A DNA stretch of 64,000 nucleotides. Source: Tardiphaga sp. 709. Its GTDB lineage: Bacteria; Pseudomonadota; Alphaproteobacteria; Rhizobiales; Xanthobacteraceae. Below, piece by piece: positions 43,421 through 51,970 of the stretch. The notes under the pieces were generated by a model that saw nothing but the letters and a program-made list of their open reading frames with translations, was not told where the DNA came from and ran no database searches. Within the stretch, counting starts at the first letter, position 1; the number at the start of each line of letters is the position of its first letter. The stretch covers positions 5,144,501 to 5,208,500 of the forward strand of contig NZ_CP135529.1 in assembly GCF_032401055.1 (NCBI RefSeq), written 5' to 3'. A program made the position numbers and the translations under genes.

Positions 43421-44002
43421 CTAGCGCAAGCCGTCCTTGCCGCCGATATCCCTCGCATTCAATCCGCCGACCCGCGCATTGAGCCGCCCGCGATTGGCGA
43501 GACAGACGATCAGCGCAACTTCATCGGCGGTCGGCGCGTCGGGTGGCAGTGTCACCGAGACGCCGTCGTAATGCGAGCGGACATAGAGCGCGTCCTTATG
43601 CGCCAGGGGAACATCGATCAGGCAGCCGGGGGCCGCGAGCTTGGTGAAAGAGGGGATCCAGGCTTCGGCGCCGCCCACGGCCTCGCGCAGCGGCGTCGCG
43701 AAAGTCGTGGTCAGCATCGCATTGGCGTGTTCGAGTTCGCCGCCGAGGCCGACAACGCCGCCTTTGCCGTAGCTCTCGACCTTGTATGACCCCATCGCCT
43801 CGACGGCGAGCTTCGCCAGCACGGCGCCGACCTCGACGCTGGCAGCGATCGCTTCGGAGAGGTCCTCGACATAGCGCCCGGCATAGGGATTGGCGACGAT
43901 GGCCACGGCGGTGACGCGGCGCAGCGGCTGCTCGTGCCGGTGGCCGGCCTCGACCTCCTTGTGGTCGGTGAAGCAGAGCAGGCGCCTGATATCGAGTTTC
44001 AT
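43421..44002 (-). CDS. PF06684 (AA_synth/BB2672-type) family protein
   Basis: A 193-aa protein with MKLDIRRLLCFTDHKEVEAGH, AIVANPYAGRYVEDLSEAI, MGSYKVESYGKGGVVGLGGELEHANAML and AHKDALYVRSHYDG, the pattern of the 'amino acid synthesis' family PF06684. The name is historical; structures of this family show a chorismate-mutase-like fold and the reaction is not established, as far as I know. The ATG has GGAGA 6 nt upstream. It heads the operon with the enamidase-like gene and is divergent from the second MarR gene, with operator site 3 in the gap. Context suggests it acts on the same ring compound. Confidence 0.83.
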   Translation of the reverse strand: MKLDIRRLLCFTDHKEVEAGHRHEQPLRRVTAVAIVANPYAGRYVEDLSEAIAASVEVGAVLAKLAVEAMGSYKVESYGKGGVVGLGGELEHANAMLTTTFATPLREAVGGAEAWIPSFTKLAAPGCLIDVPLAHKDALYVRSHYDGVSVTLPPDAPTADEVALIVCLANRGRLNARVGGLNARDIGGKDGLR

Positions 44003-44056
44003 GATGTTCTCCCGTCAGATTTGGCGCCGATCCTGACGCAGTAAATGCGTTTGATC

Positions 44057-44079
44057 AATAGCTTCGTTTAGAAGGTATG
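44057..44079. promoter_or_regulatory. putative MarR-type operator, site 3 (PF06684/MarR divergent promoter)
   Basis: AATAGCTTC-GTTTA-GAAGGTATG matches the shared palindrome at 16 of 18 arm positions with the same geometry. It covers an ATG at 44077, which is another reason to place the MarR start downstream at 44146. It would control both divergent transcripts, with autoregulation of the MarR gene. Confidence 0.62.
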
Positions 44080-44145
44080 CGGAATCGCTTGACGAAGCAG
44101 GGGGCGCCAGCCAATCCTGTAGCGGATCGTTCACTGGGAAGCGGT

Positions 44146-44826
44146 ATGTCTCGTTCCAAGGTTGCGCCGCTCTCCAAGACGCCGGCACTGCGTAAATCCG
44201 AAAAGCCTGAGGTGAAGACGGGAGCCAAAACTGCGCTCAAGGCGAAACTTCCGGCACCGGCGCTGACCACGTCGCGCAAGGCGCTGCTGGTCGATGGCTC
44301 CGATCATGCATTCCGGCAACTCGTGCACACATTGCTGGCGTTCCTGGCGCGACACGAGACCGTGCGCGAGGGGCATGCCGCCGCGATCGGCTTGGCCGGG
44401 ATCGAATACACCGTGCTGATCTCGGTCAAATATCTGGCCGCCGAAGGCGATGTCAGCGTGCGCGAACTCGCAGCGCATCTGCATCTCAGCGGCGCTTTCG
44501 TCACCACAGTGTCCAACAAGCTGCAGCAGATGGGCCTGCTCGACAAGCTCGTGGATCCCGCCGATCGCAGGCGCCTGCGTCTCATGGTGACGCAGGCTGG
44601 CGATGCGTTGCTCGCAAGCCTCAATCCGACGCAGCGTCAGGTCAATGACGTGCAATTCGATTGTCTCAACGCGGACGAATTTCATCAATTGCTGGGGAGC
44701 GTCGAACGCCTCGTCGAATCCAGCGAGCGCGCCATTGCGCTGCAACGCTATCTGCAGCCGCGTGGTCCGGATACTCCGGCACCATCGCGTGGCGACGACA
44801 GGCCCGCACGCCGCAAAAAGATATAA
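44146..44826 (+). CDS. MarR family transcriptional regulator (paralogue 2)
   Basis: A 226-aa regulator with the same architecture as the MarR protein at 39612-40298: basic tail, ALLVDGSDHAFRQLVHTLLAFLARH, IGLAGIEYTVLISVKYL, recognition region LAAHLHLSGAFVTTVSNKLQQMGLL, then a wing with DRRRLRLMVT. The shared segment LHLSGAFVTTV is identical in both, and the C-terminal halves also align (QVNDVQF, EFHQLL, SSERAIALQRYL). The start at 44146 is chosen because the ATG at 44077 lies inside the putative operator; GGGAAG stands just upstream. The two paralogues flank the monooxygenase, enamidase-like and PF06684 genes and may bind the same site type. Confidence 0.9.
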   Translation: MSRSKVAPLSKTPALRKSEKPEVKTGAKTALKAKLPAPALTTSRKALLVDGSDHAFRQLVHTLLAFLARHETVREGHAAAIGLAGIEYTVLISVKYLAAEGDVSVRELAAHLHLSGAFVTTVSNKLQQMGLLDKLVDPADRRRLRLMVTQAGDALLASLNPTQRQVNDVQFDCLNADEFHQLLGSVERLVESSERAIALQRYLQPRGPDTPAPSRGDDRPARRKKI

Positions 44827-44952
44827 ACCTGCGGTCTTTGGTATGAATCGAACCCGAATGCTGCGGCACCGGTATGGATTGCCGATATCGGGCGATTGAA
44901 TCGGGTGCGACGACATGAGACATAATGTCACTCAGGTCGCTGCGAGGAAGAC

Positions 44953-46134
44953 ATGTCCCAGCTTGATGCATCCCCAACGCCGCAACCGGCGCCGTCACAA
45001 CCTGTTGCGCCGCCACCGGTGCAACCGGCTACGCAACCGCCCGCGCAGCCTGCTGCGCTGACGCCCGCGCAGCTAGCGTGGCGTCGTCTTGCGATTCCGC
45101 TGCTGGCCGTTGCTGCTGCGCTTGTCTTCATCGTTCTGGCCACCACACGCTGGGACATCTGGATGGGCAACCGCGCGGTGCAGACCACCAACGATGCCTA
45201 TATCCGCGCGCAGACGACGCGGCTGTCGAGCCGCGTGGCCGGTGCCGTGAAAGCCGTGCCGGTGAACGACTTCCAGCACGTCAAAGCCGGTGATCTGCTG
45301 ATCCAGATTGATCCCGCGGATTACGAGGCGCAGGTGGCGCAGGCCGAGGCGGGAGTCGCCGGCGCACAGGCGGCGCTGGACAATCTCGCCAACCAGGTCG
45401 AGCTGCAATACGCCACCATCGCGCAGGCCGAGGCGCAGCGCGTGTCTGCGCAAGCGCTCGAAGTGCAGGCGCAGCAGGAGAAGGAACGCCAGGCCTCGCT
45501 GACGCAGACCGAGGCCGGCACGCGGCAGCGCTTCGAACAGGCGACCGCCGCCTATGCCAAGGCGCAGGCCGATGTGAAAGCAAGTGGCGCAGTGATCGCC
45601 GCCCAGAAGCATCAGCTCGAAGTGCTCGCCGGCACGCGCAAGCAGCGCGCCGCCGATCTGCTCGGCGCCAAGGCGACGCTGGACGCCGCCAAGCTGCGCC
45701 TCGGTTATACGAAGATCGTGGCGCCCTTTGATGGCGTGGTCAGCGAGCGTCAGGTGCAGCCGGGCGATTACGTCAATATCGGATCGAGCCTGATCAGCAT
45801 CGTGCCGCTGCCCGAGGTCTATGTGATCGCCAATTTCAAGGAAACGCAGCTCACGCGCGTCAAGCCCGGCCAGCCCGTCGATATCGTCGTCGATACGTTT
45901 TCGGCGGAGACCTTGCGCGGCCGCGTGGAGCGGGTCTCGCCGGCGTCGGGGTCACAATTCGCCTTGCTGCCACCGGACAACGCCACCGGCAATTTCACCA
46001 AGGTCGTGCAGCGCGTGCCGGTCCGCATCACGCTCGACAAGGGGCAGCCGCTGCTCGACCGGTTGCTGCCGGGCATGTCGGTGACCGCCAGCATCAACAC
46101 CGACGCGCCGGCGGCCGGCAATGGCGGAAAGTAA
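44953..46134 (+). CDS. HlyD/EmrA family membrane-fusion protein
   Basis: A 393-aa periplasmic adaptor of a tripartite efflux pump. The N-terminus is an unusual Pro/Gln-rich stretch (about residues 5-40), then one membrane helix (LAIPLLAVAAALVFIVLATT). The lipoyl-like half-domain has QTTRLSSRVAGAVKAVPVNDFQHVKAGDLL. A long coiled-coil hairpin rich in Gln/Ala (about 120-240) follows, and the second half-motif reads LGYTKIVAPFDGVVSERQVQPGDYV. It overlaps the MFS gene by 14 nt. EmrA-type proteins export aromatic and hydrophobic compounds. Confidence 0.93.
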   Translation: MSQLDASPTPQPAPSQPVAPPPVQPATQPPAQPAALTPAQLAWRRLAIPLLAVAAALVFIVLATTRWDIWMGNRAVQTTNDAYIRAQTTRLSSRVAGAVKAVPVNDFQHVKAGDLLIQIDPADYEAQVAQAEAGVAGAQAALDNLANQVELQYATIAQAEAQRVSAQALEVQAQQEKERQASLTQTEAGTRQRFEQATAAYAKAQADVKASGAVIAAQKHQLEVLAGTRKQRAADLLGAKATLDAAKLRLGYTKIVAPFDGVVSERQVQPGDYVNIGSSLISIVPLPEVYVIANFKETQLTRVKPGQPVDIVVDTFSAETLRGRVERVSPASGSQFALLPPDNATGNFTKVVQRVPVRITLDKGQPLLDRLLPGMSVTASINTDAPAAGNGGK

Positions 46135-47707
46135 GGTCATCGAAAGCGGCCCGGTCTCGACCGGGGGCGTTTCGCACCATCCGATCTTTGCGGTCGGCGC
46201 GGTGCTGCTTGGCGCGTTCCTCGCCAATTTCGATACACGTATCTTCTCCATCGGCCTCGCCGATCTGCGCGGGGCGCTGGGGCTGAGTTTCGATGAAGGC
46301 GCGTGGCTGTCCACGGCGGGCACCGCGTCGCAGATCTTCATCGCGCCGGCGGTGGCCTGGATGGCTACCGTATTCGGGCTGCGCCGCGTGCTTGGCGTTC
46401 CCGCTCTGGTCTATGCGGCGATCTCGCTGGTGATCCCGCTGGTGCGCGACTACAATCTGCTGCTGGTGCTGAACATCGTGCACGGCATGCTGCTCGGCAC
46501 CTTTGTGCCGGCAACGCTGCTGATCATCTTTCGCAATCTGCCGATGCAATGGTGGCTGCCGGCCATTGCGATCTATGCCATCCGCGTCGGCTTCTCGCTC
46601 AATTCCGGCACCGCGCTGGTCGGCTTCTATGTCGATCACCTCGGCTGGCAGTGGATGTTCTGGCAGGACGTCATCATCGCGCCGCTGCTCGCGCTGTTCG
46701 TCTGGCTCGGCACACCGCGCGAGCCGGTCAACCGGTTCGTTCTATGCGAGGCCGATTGGGGCGGCATGCTCTTGCTCGGCACTGGCATGGCGATGATCTA
46801 TGCCGGGCTGGATCAGGGCAATCGGCTGGACTGGCTCGGCTCGGGCACCGTGGTGGCGCTGCTGTCAGGCGGGACGGTCCTGACCGTCGGCTTCTTCATT
46901 AATGAGTCGCTGGTCAAGCGGCCATGGGCCCATGCCGAAGTGCTGCTGTCGCGCAATATCGGCCTCGCGCTGTTGACGATCATTCTCTACACCTTGACCA
47001 GCCTGTCCAATTCGTCGCTGGCGCCGAATTTCTTGACCAACATCGCGCAACTCCGGCCTGAACAGTCCGGCATGTTGTTTCTGCTCTACGCCGTCGTGCC
47101 GATGATCGTGCTGGTGCCGCTCTCGATCTGGCTCATTCGCTACTACGATGTAAAATTGACGCTGATCATCGGGCTCGCTGCATTCGCCGGCGCGGCCTTG
47201 CTGGGCACGCAACTCACCCATGAATGGGCGCTTGGCGATTTCATCCCGATGGTGTTGCTGCAATCGCTCGGGCAGAGCTTCACGCTGCTCCCCATCATCA
47301 TTATCGCATTGTCGAATTCCGATCCCTCGCGTGCCACGGCCTTTGCAGCCTATATCCAGGTGATGCGGCTCGGCGGCGCCGAGATCGGCATTGCGCTGAT
47401 GGGCACCTGGCTGCGCGTGCGCGAGCAGATCCATTCGAATCTGCTTGGCCAGCATGTCGCCAGCGGCGATGCCGATGTCGTTGGCATTCTTGCCAAACTC
47501 ACCGGGCGTTTCGCCAGCCATGGTGAGGGTCTCGCACAAGCGCGCGGCATTGGCACGCTCGCAAGCCTCGTGCAGCGCGAAGCCAATACGCTGGCCTATA
47601 TCGACGGCTTCTGGCTCACCTTCTGGTTCGCGATGGCGGCGCTGATCGTCGTGTCGTTGATCGGCAATGCGCCGAAGGGACCGTTCACGCCGAAGCCGCG
47701 GGGGTGA
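46121..47707 (+). CDS. DHA2 family MFS drug efflux transporter (EmrB-like)
   Basis: A 528-aa inner-membrane exporter with about fourteen helices, the DHA2 pattern. Early sequence VLLGAFLANFDTRIFSIGLADLRGALGLSFDEGAWLSTAGTASQIF corresponds to helices 1-2 of EmrB homologues. A cytoplasmic-side GTPREP follows helix 6. It starts inside the adaptor gene (14-nt overlap), so the two are translated together. Its relation to the preceding MarR gene is positional only; I saw no copy of the 23-bp operator between them. Substrates are unknown. Confidence 0.93.
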   Translation: MAESKVIESGPVSTGGVSHHPIFAVGAVLLGAFLANFDTRIFSIGLADLRGALGLSFDEGAWLSTAGTASQIFIAPAVAWMATVFGLRRVLGVPALVYAAISLVIPLVRDYNLLLVLNIVHGMLLGTFVPATLLIIFRNLPMQWWLPAIAIYAIRVGFSLNSGTALVGFYVDHLGWQWMFWQDVIIAPLLALFVWLGTPREPVNRFVLCEADWGGMLLLGTGMAMIYAGLDQGNRLDWLGSGTVVALLSGGTVLTVGFFINESLVKRPWAHAEVLLSRNIGLALLTIILYTLTSLSNSSLAPNFLTNIAQLRPEQSGMLFLLYAVVPMIVLVPLSIWLIRYYDVKLTLIIGLAAFAGAALLGTQLTHEWALGDFIPMVLLQSLGQSFTLLPIIIIALSNSDPSRATAFAAYIQVMRLGGAEIGIALMGTWLRVREQIHSNLLGQHVASGDADVVGILAKLTGRFASHGEGLAQARGIGTLASLVQREANTLAYIDGFWLTFWFAMAALIVVSLIGNAPKGPFTPKPRG

Positions 47708-47709
47708 GG

Positions 47710-47884
<175 letters not shown>

Positions 47885-47929
47885 GGTATGGGGCGGCAGG
47901 ACAGTGCTTAAACATTTTTTCCTACCTCC

Positions 47930-48580
47930 CGTTGACAGCATCTCCATCAGGTTTATATTCCCCTTTGTCCTGCCCCACCGAGAGGGGCGATCGCGATCGT
48001 CACGTTCGCGGGGTGGGATGCGGTGGACGCCGGAGATGCGGCGTTACGCGGTTCATGGGGTGACGTCTGTCTTCGGGCAGGACGGATCTGCGCCAGCACT
48101 GCCACTGGCAAGGAGACGGCCGGCCTTGAGATGGAAAGACCCCTGGACAGTGTGACGGACGACCAAATCGAAACGCGTCCGGCTTACTCGCTTGAGGCTC
48201 CCTGTCCCTCCGCCGTGGGACCATCATTTTGGTGATCGGACCGTTCGCCAAGGCAAAGTGCAAGCAGGCTGAAAAAACACCGTATGCGGAACGTCGGGCA
48301 CTTGCTCGGCGCCTCCGAAAGTCCTGATGCACGCTCAATTGCGGAAGACCGCATTCGCATCAGGCCCAAGGGTGCAACGGGCACCTGGCGTTCCGCACGC
48401 CCTCTCACAGGAGGGTGGGAATGCAAGACACGACGGCGCCCCCGCGCCGCAAACAACAGGGGTGATGACGCATGTCTGAAGCGCAGTGGCTGTTTGACAG
48501 TTGAATCTGCGATGGCGCGCAGGCGTTTGTGGAATTCCTCCCCGCCTAGCGAAGCTTCGCTTCGCGCGGGGGAGGGATAA
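47930..48580. repeat. 650-bp hairpin-rich intergenic element, possibly encoding a structured RNA
   Basis: No convincing protein gene is present; the small frames here have no signals, membrane segments or families. Within 48285-48449 the plus strand can fold into TGCGGAACG (48285-48293) with CGTTCCGCA (48389-48397), enclosing CCTGATGC (48323-48330) with GCATCAGG (48357-48364), a GCGG-AAGA-CCGC hairpin (48341-48352) and GGTGC-aacgg-GCACC (48371-48385). Then come CCCTC-tcacag-GAGGG (48400-48415) and CGGCGC-cccc-GCGCCG (48434-48449). A 12-bp palindrome CGATCGCGATCG lies near 47987-47998. The text resembles a repeated intergenic element of Bradyrhizobium-like genomes that databases often carry as short hypothetical proteins; this is from memory. 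Confidence 0.5.
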
Positions 48581-48591
48581 GAGAAGCGCCG

Positions 48592-49410
48592 CTAATCCTG
48601 CAGCTCGTTCACCTTGCTTACCCAGATCCGCACATCGGTGAGCACCTGCGGCAGCACGTCCTTGACCTCCTGCACGGTCATGCCGGCCTTGATGCGGGGG
48701 TCGTAGAGGATGTTGAGGATGTACTGATCGTAGACGTCGAAGAAGCCCATCTGGACGTTGTCGTTGAACATCGTCCACGGCACCGAATTAGTATCGTTGA
48801 TCGGGCCCAGTGACTGCAGCAATTCCTCATAGGCGCAATCGAGAAAGACGAAGTCGCCATTGTCGACAGTGAGGATCACGTCGGAGCGCTCGATCTCGAA
48901 GGCCTCGTTCTTGCGGAAGCCGGACAGGCATTGCGGGTCCAGCGAGTCGCGGATCTCGTTGGCCCGGTCGGTGCCGTAGAAGGTCGAGATGGTGCGATAG
49001 AGATCGCGGTCGCGCACCAGCTTCACCAGCACATTGGCGTCGTCGCGATTGTCCGCCATGGCGATGTTGAGATGCTGCACCCGGCGCGCGATGTCGGTCA
49101 CGACCTTGGCGATTTGAGCCTTGCGGTCGGCACGGCCCTCGGCGAAGACCCGCACCGGAAGCTCATATTTTCGGATGCGGTCGACGCGGCCGGCGAGGTG
49201 ATATTCGGCGCCAAAGGCGGTCTTGAAAAAACCGTCGATGATCTCGCTGTCGGTAAAGATCTTCTTCTCGGTGCGCTGGCGCGCCGTAACGGCGGGCGGT
49301 TCATTCGCACCGGCATAAGACGGCTGTGGCACGAAGGTCGTCAAAGACGCTAGCGCCAGCAGCGCGGCAATCGTCCGGACGATGAATCGATCTGGTGTCG
49401 GGGCGGGCAT
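48592..49410 (-). CDS. DUF2927 domain-containing secreted protein
   Basis: A 272-aa exported protein. The N-terminus is a signal peptide (IVRTIAALLALASLTTFVPQPSYAGA). The mature part matches DUF2927 in pattern: SEIIDGFFKTAFGAEYHLAGRVDRIRKYELPVRVF, later CLSGFRKNEAFEIERSDVILTVDN and FLDCAYEELLQSLGPINDTNSVPWTMFNDNVQMGFFDVYDQ. The family may be related to metal-dependent peptidase folds, but no function is established to my knowledge. A hairpin built on CTCCCCGC and GCGGGGGAG just beyond the stop (48539-48576) probably ends the transcript. It is not obviously linked to its neighbours. Confidence 0.85.
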   Translation of the reverse strand: MPAPTPDRFIVRTIAALLALASLTTFVPQPSYAGANEPPAVTARQRTEKKIFTDSEIIDGFFKTAFGAEYHLAGRVDRIRKYELPVRVFAEGRADRKAQIAKVVTDIARRVQHLNIAMADNRDDANVLVKLVRDRDLYRTISTFYGTDRANEIRDSLDPQCLSGFRKNEAFEIERSDVILTVDNGDFVFLDCAYEELLQSLGPINDTNSVPWTMFNDNVQMGFFDVYDQYILNILYDPRIKAGMTVQEVKDVLPQVLTDVRIWVSKVNELQD

Positions 49411-49475
49411 TATTACTCAAGTTCTCGCAATGCGCGTATTTGCGCAAGCGTTCAGTGCCGCCCCCGCGGACAATT

Positions 49476-49501
49476 CGAAGGCTTCCCGCAGGAAGCCTTC
49501 G
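49476..49501 (-). terminator. hairpin downstream of the L,D-transpeptidase gene
   Basis: CGAAGGCTTCC (49476-49486) and GGAAGCCTTCG (49491-49501) form an 11-bp stem with a CGCA-type tetraloop, 15 bp beyond the stop codon. No long T-run follows. Confidence 0.65.
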
Positions 49502-49515
49502 TTCTCAGGTCAAGC

Positions 49516-50133
49516 TCAGTTCTTGACGATGACCGTCGCGCCGACCGAGACGCGGTTATAGAGGTCGGTCACATCGTCATTGGTCATGCGGAAGCAGCCC
49601 GAGGACACGGCCTGGCCGATGGTCTCCGGCTCGTTGGAGCCGTGGATGCGATACAGCGTCGAGCCGAGATACATGGCGCGGGCGCCGAGCGGGTTGTCGA
49701 TGCCGCCGGGCATGTGGCGGGGGAGGTCGGGCCGGCGGGCGAGCATCTGGGCCGGCGGGGTCCAGCTCGGCCATTCCTTCTTGGCGGTGACGCGGTGGAC
49801 GCCGCCCCAGCGGAAGCCGTCGCGGCCGACGCCGATGCCGTAGCGCAGCGCCTGGCCGCCCGGCTGCACCAGATAGAGCCGGCGCTCGGCGGTGTTCACG
49901 ACGATGGTCCCCGGGGCGTAATTGCTGTGGAAGCCCACGGTCTGGCGCTGGATCGGGCCGGAGCTGTTGCCGCCGCCATTGCCGAAATTGGAGAAGAAGT
50001 TGGAGAGCGACGGGCCGTCGTCGACCTCGAAGTCCTGTGCCGGCGGCTGGTTGCGGACGCGTGCATCGGCAGGAAACGCAATTGTGGTGAACGCGGCTGC
50101 GGCAAAAAAGAGAGCAAAAAGGCGCTTCATCAT
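49516..50133 (-). CDS. L,D-transpeptidase (YkuD domain)
   Basis: A secreted enzyme of about 205 aa that cross-links peptidoglycan 3-3 or attaches proteins to it. The signal peptide is KRLFALFFAAAAFTTIAFPADA. The YkuD domain starts around PGTIVVNTAERRLYLVQPGGQALRYGIGVGRDGF and ends in the catalytic motif YRIHGSNEPETIGQAVSSGCFRMTNDDV, with the Cys nucleophile and upstream His. The double ATG at 50133/50130 follows an AGGA motif; the longer frame to 50262 precedes the signal peptide and is ignored. Short Gly/Asn linkers (NFGNGGGNSSG) separate signal and domain. Confidence 0.92.
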   Translation of the reverse strand: MMKRLFALFFAAAAFTTIAFPADARVRNQPPAQDFEVDDGPSLSNFFSNFGNGGGNSSGPIQRQTVGFHSNYAPGTIVVNTAERRLYLVQPGGQALRYGIGVGRDGFRWGGVHRVTAKKEWPSWTPPAQMLARRPDLPRHMPGGIDNPLGARAMYLGSTLYRIHGSNEPETIGQAVSSGCFRMTNDDVTDLYNRVSVGATVIVKN

Positions 50134-50369
50134 GATCCTCGCCAGAAAAAATTGAGGCCCAAGACAGGCCATAAATCGCCCCGATCCGCAAGCCACGGTC
50201 GTGTGAGGGCAGCCCGGATGGAGCGATAATAACTGGCGTTCAGCCCGCCCCGCGGCGTTCACAACGAAGCCTTGCGTTCGGACCCTTTGACGGGCCCTCC
50301 GAACAATGGTTCATCAGCCCCCGAGATCAAGAAACCGAGATACGACCCTGAATCAAACGGAGTGAGACG

Positions 50370-51911
50370 ATGAACGGTGCGGAAAGCCTGGTGCGGACAT
50401 TGGTGGCGGGCAATGTGGATGTCTGCTTTGCCAATCCGGGAACGTCGGAAATGCATTTCGTCGCGGCGCTCGACCGCGTCGAAGGCATGCGCTGCGTGCT
50501 CGGCCTGTTCGAAGGCGTCGTTACCGGCGCGGCGGACGGCTACTTCCGCATGAAGGGCACCCCGGCCTCGACGCTGCTGCATCTCGGCCCCGGCCTCGCC
50601 AATGGCCTTGCCAACCTGCACAACGCCAAGAAGGCCAATTCGGGCATCGTCAACATCGTCGGCCAGCACGCCGTCTATCACATCGAATACAACGCGCCGC
50701 TGACCTCGGACATCGAGGGCCTCGCCCGTCCGATGTCGCAGTGGGTGCACACCTCGCCGGATTCCAAGTCGGTGGCCAAGGACGGCGCCGCAGCGATTGC
50801 CGCCGCCAAGGATCGCCAGATTGCCACGCTGATCCTGCCCGCTGACACTGCATGGGGCGCGGCCGACGGCGTGGCCCCGGTGCCGGCCGAGAAGCAGAGC
50901 GCCGGCTATTCGGCACAGGCCGTCGAGACCGCCGCCAGGATCATGAAAGACGGTGGCGCCTCGACGCTGCTGCTGATGACCGGCCAGGGGCTGACCGAAA
51001 AGGGCCTGGCGCTGGCCGAGCAGATCGCCGGCAAGACCGGCTGCAAGGTGATGGGCCAGACCTACAATCCGCGCATGGCGCGCGGCCGCGGCCGCTTCTC
51101 CATCGATCGCATTCCCTATGTGATCGAAGCCGCACTTCCGCTGCTGAAGGACTTCAAGAACATCGTGCTGGTGGAAGCCAACGATCCCGTGGCCTTCTTC
51201 GCCTATCCGAACAAGCCGAGCATGCTGAAGCCGGAAGGCTGCGAAGTGCATCGCATAACCGCAGGCGGCGAGAACTCGATCGCTGCGCTCGAAGCGCTGG
51301 CCGGCGCGCTCGGCGCCAAGCCATCGGACGTGAAGCCGCAGAAGCTCGCCGAACTGGTGAAGCCGACCGGCGCGCTGAACCACACAACGATTGCGCAGGC
51401 GATTGCCTATGCGATTCCGGAAAACGCCATCATGGTCGACGAGTCGCTGACCACCGGCCGCGGCTTCTTCCCGCCGACCGCTGCTGCGGCGCCGCATGAC
51501 TGGCTGCAGAACATGGGCGGCTCGATCGGCTTCTCGACCCCGGTCGCCACCGGCGCCGCCGTGGCCTGCCCGGACCGCAAGGTGATCTGCATGGTCGGTG
51601 ACGGCAGCGCGATGTACACGCTGCAGTCGCTTTGGACTCAGGCCCGCGAAGAGCTCGACATCACCACCATCGTGTTCGCCAATCGCAAGTATCAAATCCT
51701 GCTTGGCGAATTCGCCGGCGTCGACGCTGGCGAACCCGGCCAACGCGCCCTCGACATGCTCAACCTCGACCGCCCGGCGCTCGACTGGGTGTCGCTCGCC
51801 AAGGGCATGGGCGTCCCCGGCGTTTCGGTGTCCAATGTCGACGACTTCAACAAGGCGCTCGCCAACGCGATCGCTGCGAAGGGGCCGAAGCTGATCGAAG
51901 TGGTGATGTAA
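50370..51911 (+). CDS. acetolactate synthase-like thiamine-diphosphate enzyme
   Basis: A 513-aa ThDP-dependent enzyme with the three-domain layout of acetolactate synthase and benzoylformate decarboxylase. The N-terminal PYR domain shows VCFANPGTSEMHFVAALDRV and the catalytic Glu in GLFEGVVTGAADGYFRMKG. The middle domain covers roughly 190-330. The C-terminal PP domain has the ThDP motif MVGDGSAMYTLQSLWTQAREELDITTIVFAN. It lacks a regulatory subunit gene next door and is shorter than typical IlvB, so a decarboxylase or carboligase of another pathway is likely. A clean bidirectional terminator follows at 51971-52000. Confidence 0.87.
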   Translation: MNGAESLVRTLVAGNVDVCFANPGTSEMHFVAALDRVEGMRCVLGLFEGVVTGAADGYFRMKGTPASTLLHLGPGLANGLANLHNAKKANSGIVNIVGQHAVYHIEYNAPLTSDIEGLARPMSQWVHTSPDSKSVAKDGAAAIAAAKDRQIATLILPADTAWGAADGVAPVPAEKQSAGYSAQAVETAARIMKDGGASTLLLMTGQGLTEKGLALAEQIAGKTGCKVMGQTYNPRMARGRGRFSIDRIPYVIEAALPLLKDFKNIVLVEANDPVAFFAYPNKPSMLKPEGCEVHRITAGGENSIAALEALAGALGAKPSDVKPQKLAELVKPTGALNHTTIAQAIAYAIPENAIMVDESLTTGRGFFPPTAAAAPHDWLQNMGGSIGFSTPVATGAAVACPDRKVICMVGDGSAMYTLQSLWTQAREELDITTIVFANRKYQILLGEFAGVDAGEPGQRALDMLNLDRPALDWVSLAKGMGVPGVSVSNVDDFNKALANAIAAKGPKLIEVVM

Positions 51912-51970
51912 GCAGCGGGTATCACCGCAGCTGACAAATACCTTGCTACCGAATAGGTAGCCGCCAGACA

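Noticed and set aside
44827-44952. Search for a fourth copy of the 23-bp operator before the EmrA-like gene
   Set aside because: Only a loose GACAT/ATGTC symmetry is present; it does not match the AATAGCTTC motif, so the efflux pair was not placed in the regulon.
47904-48477. Several short open frames inside the hairpin-rich element
   Set aside because: Overlapping frames on both strands, Arg/Pro-rich, no ribosome binding sites, signals or membrane segments; structure at nucleic-acid level explains the region better.
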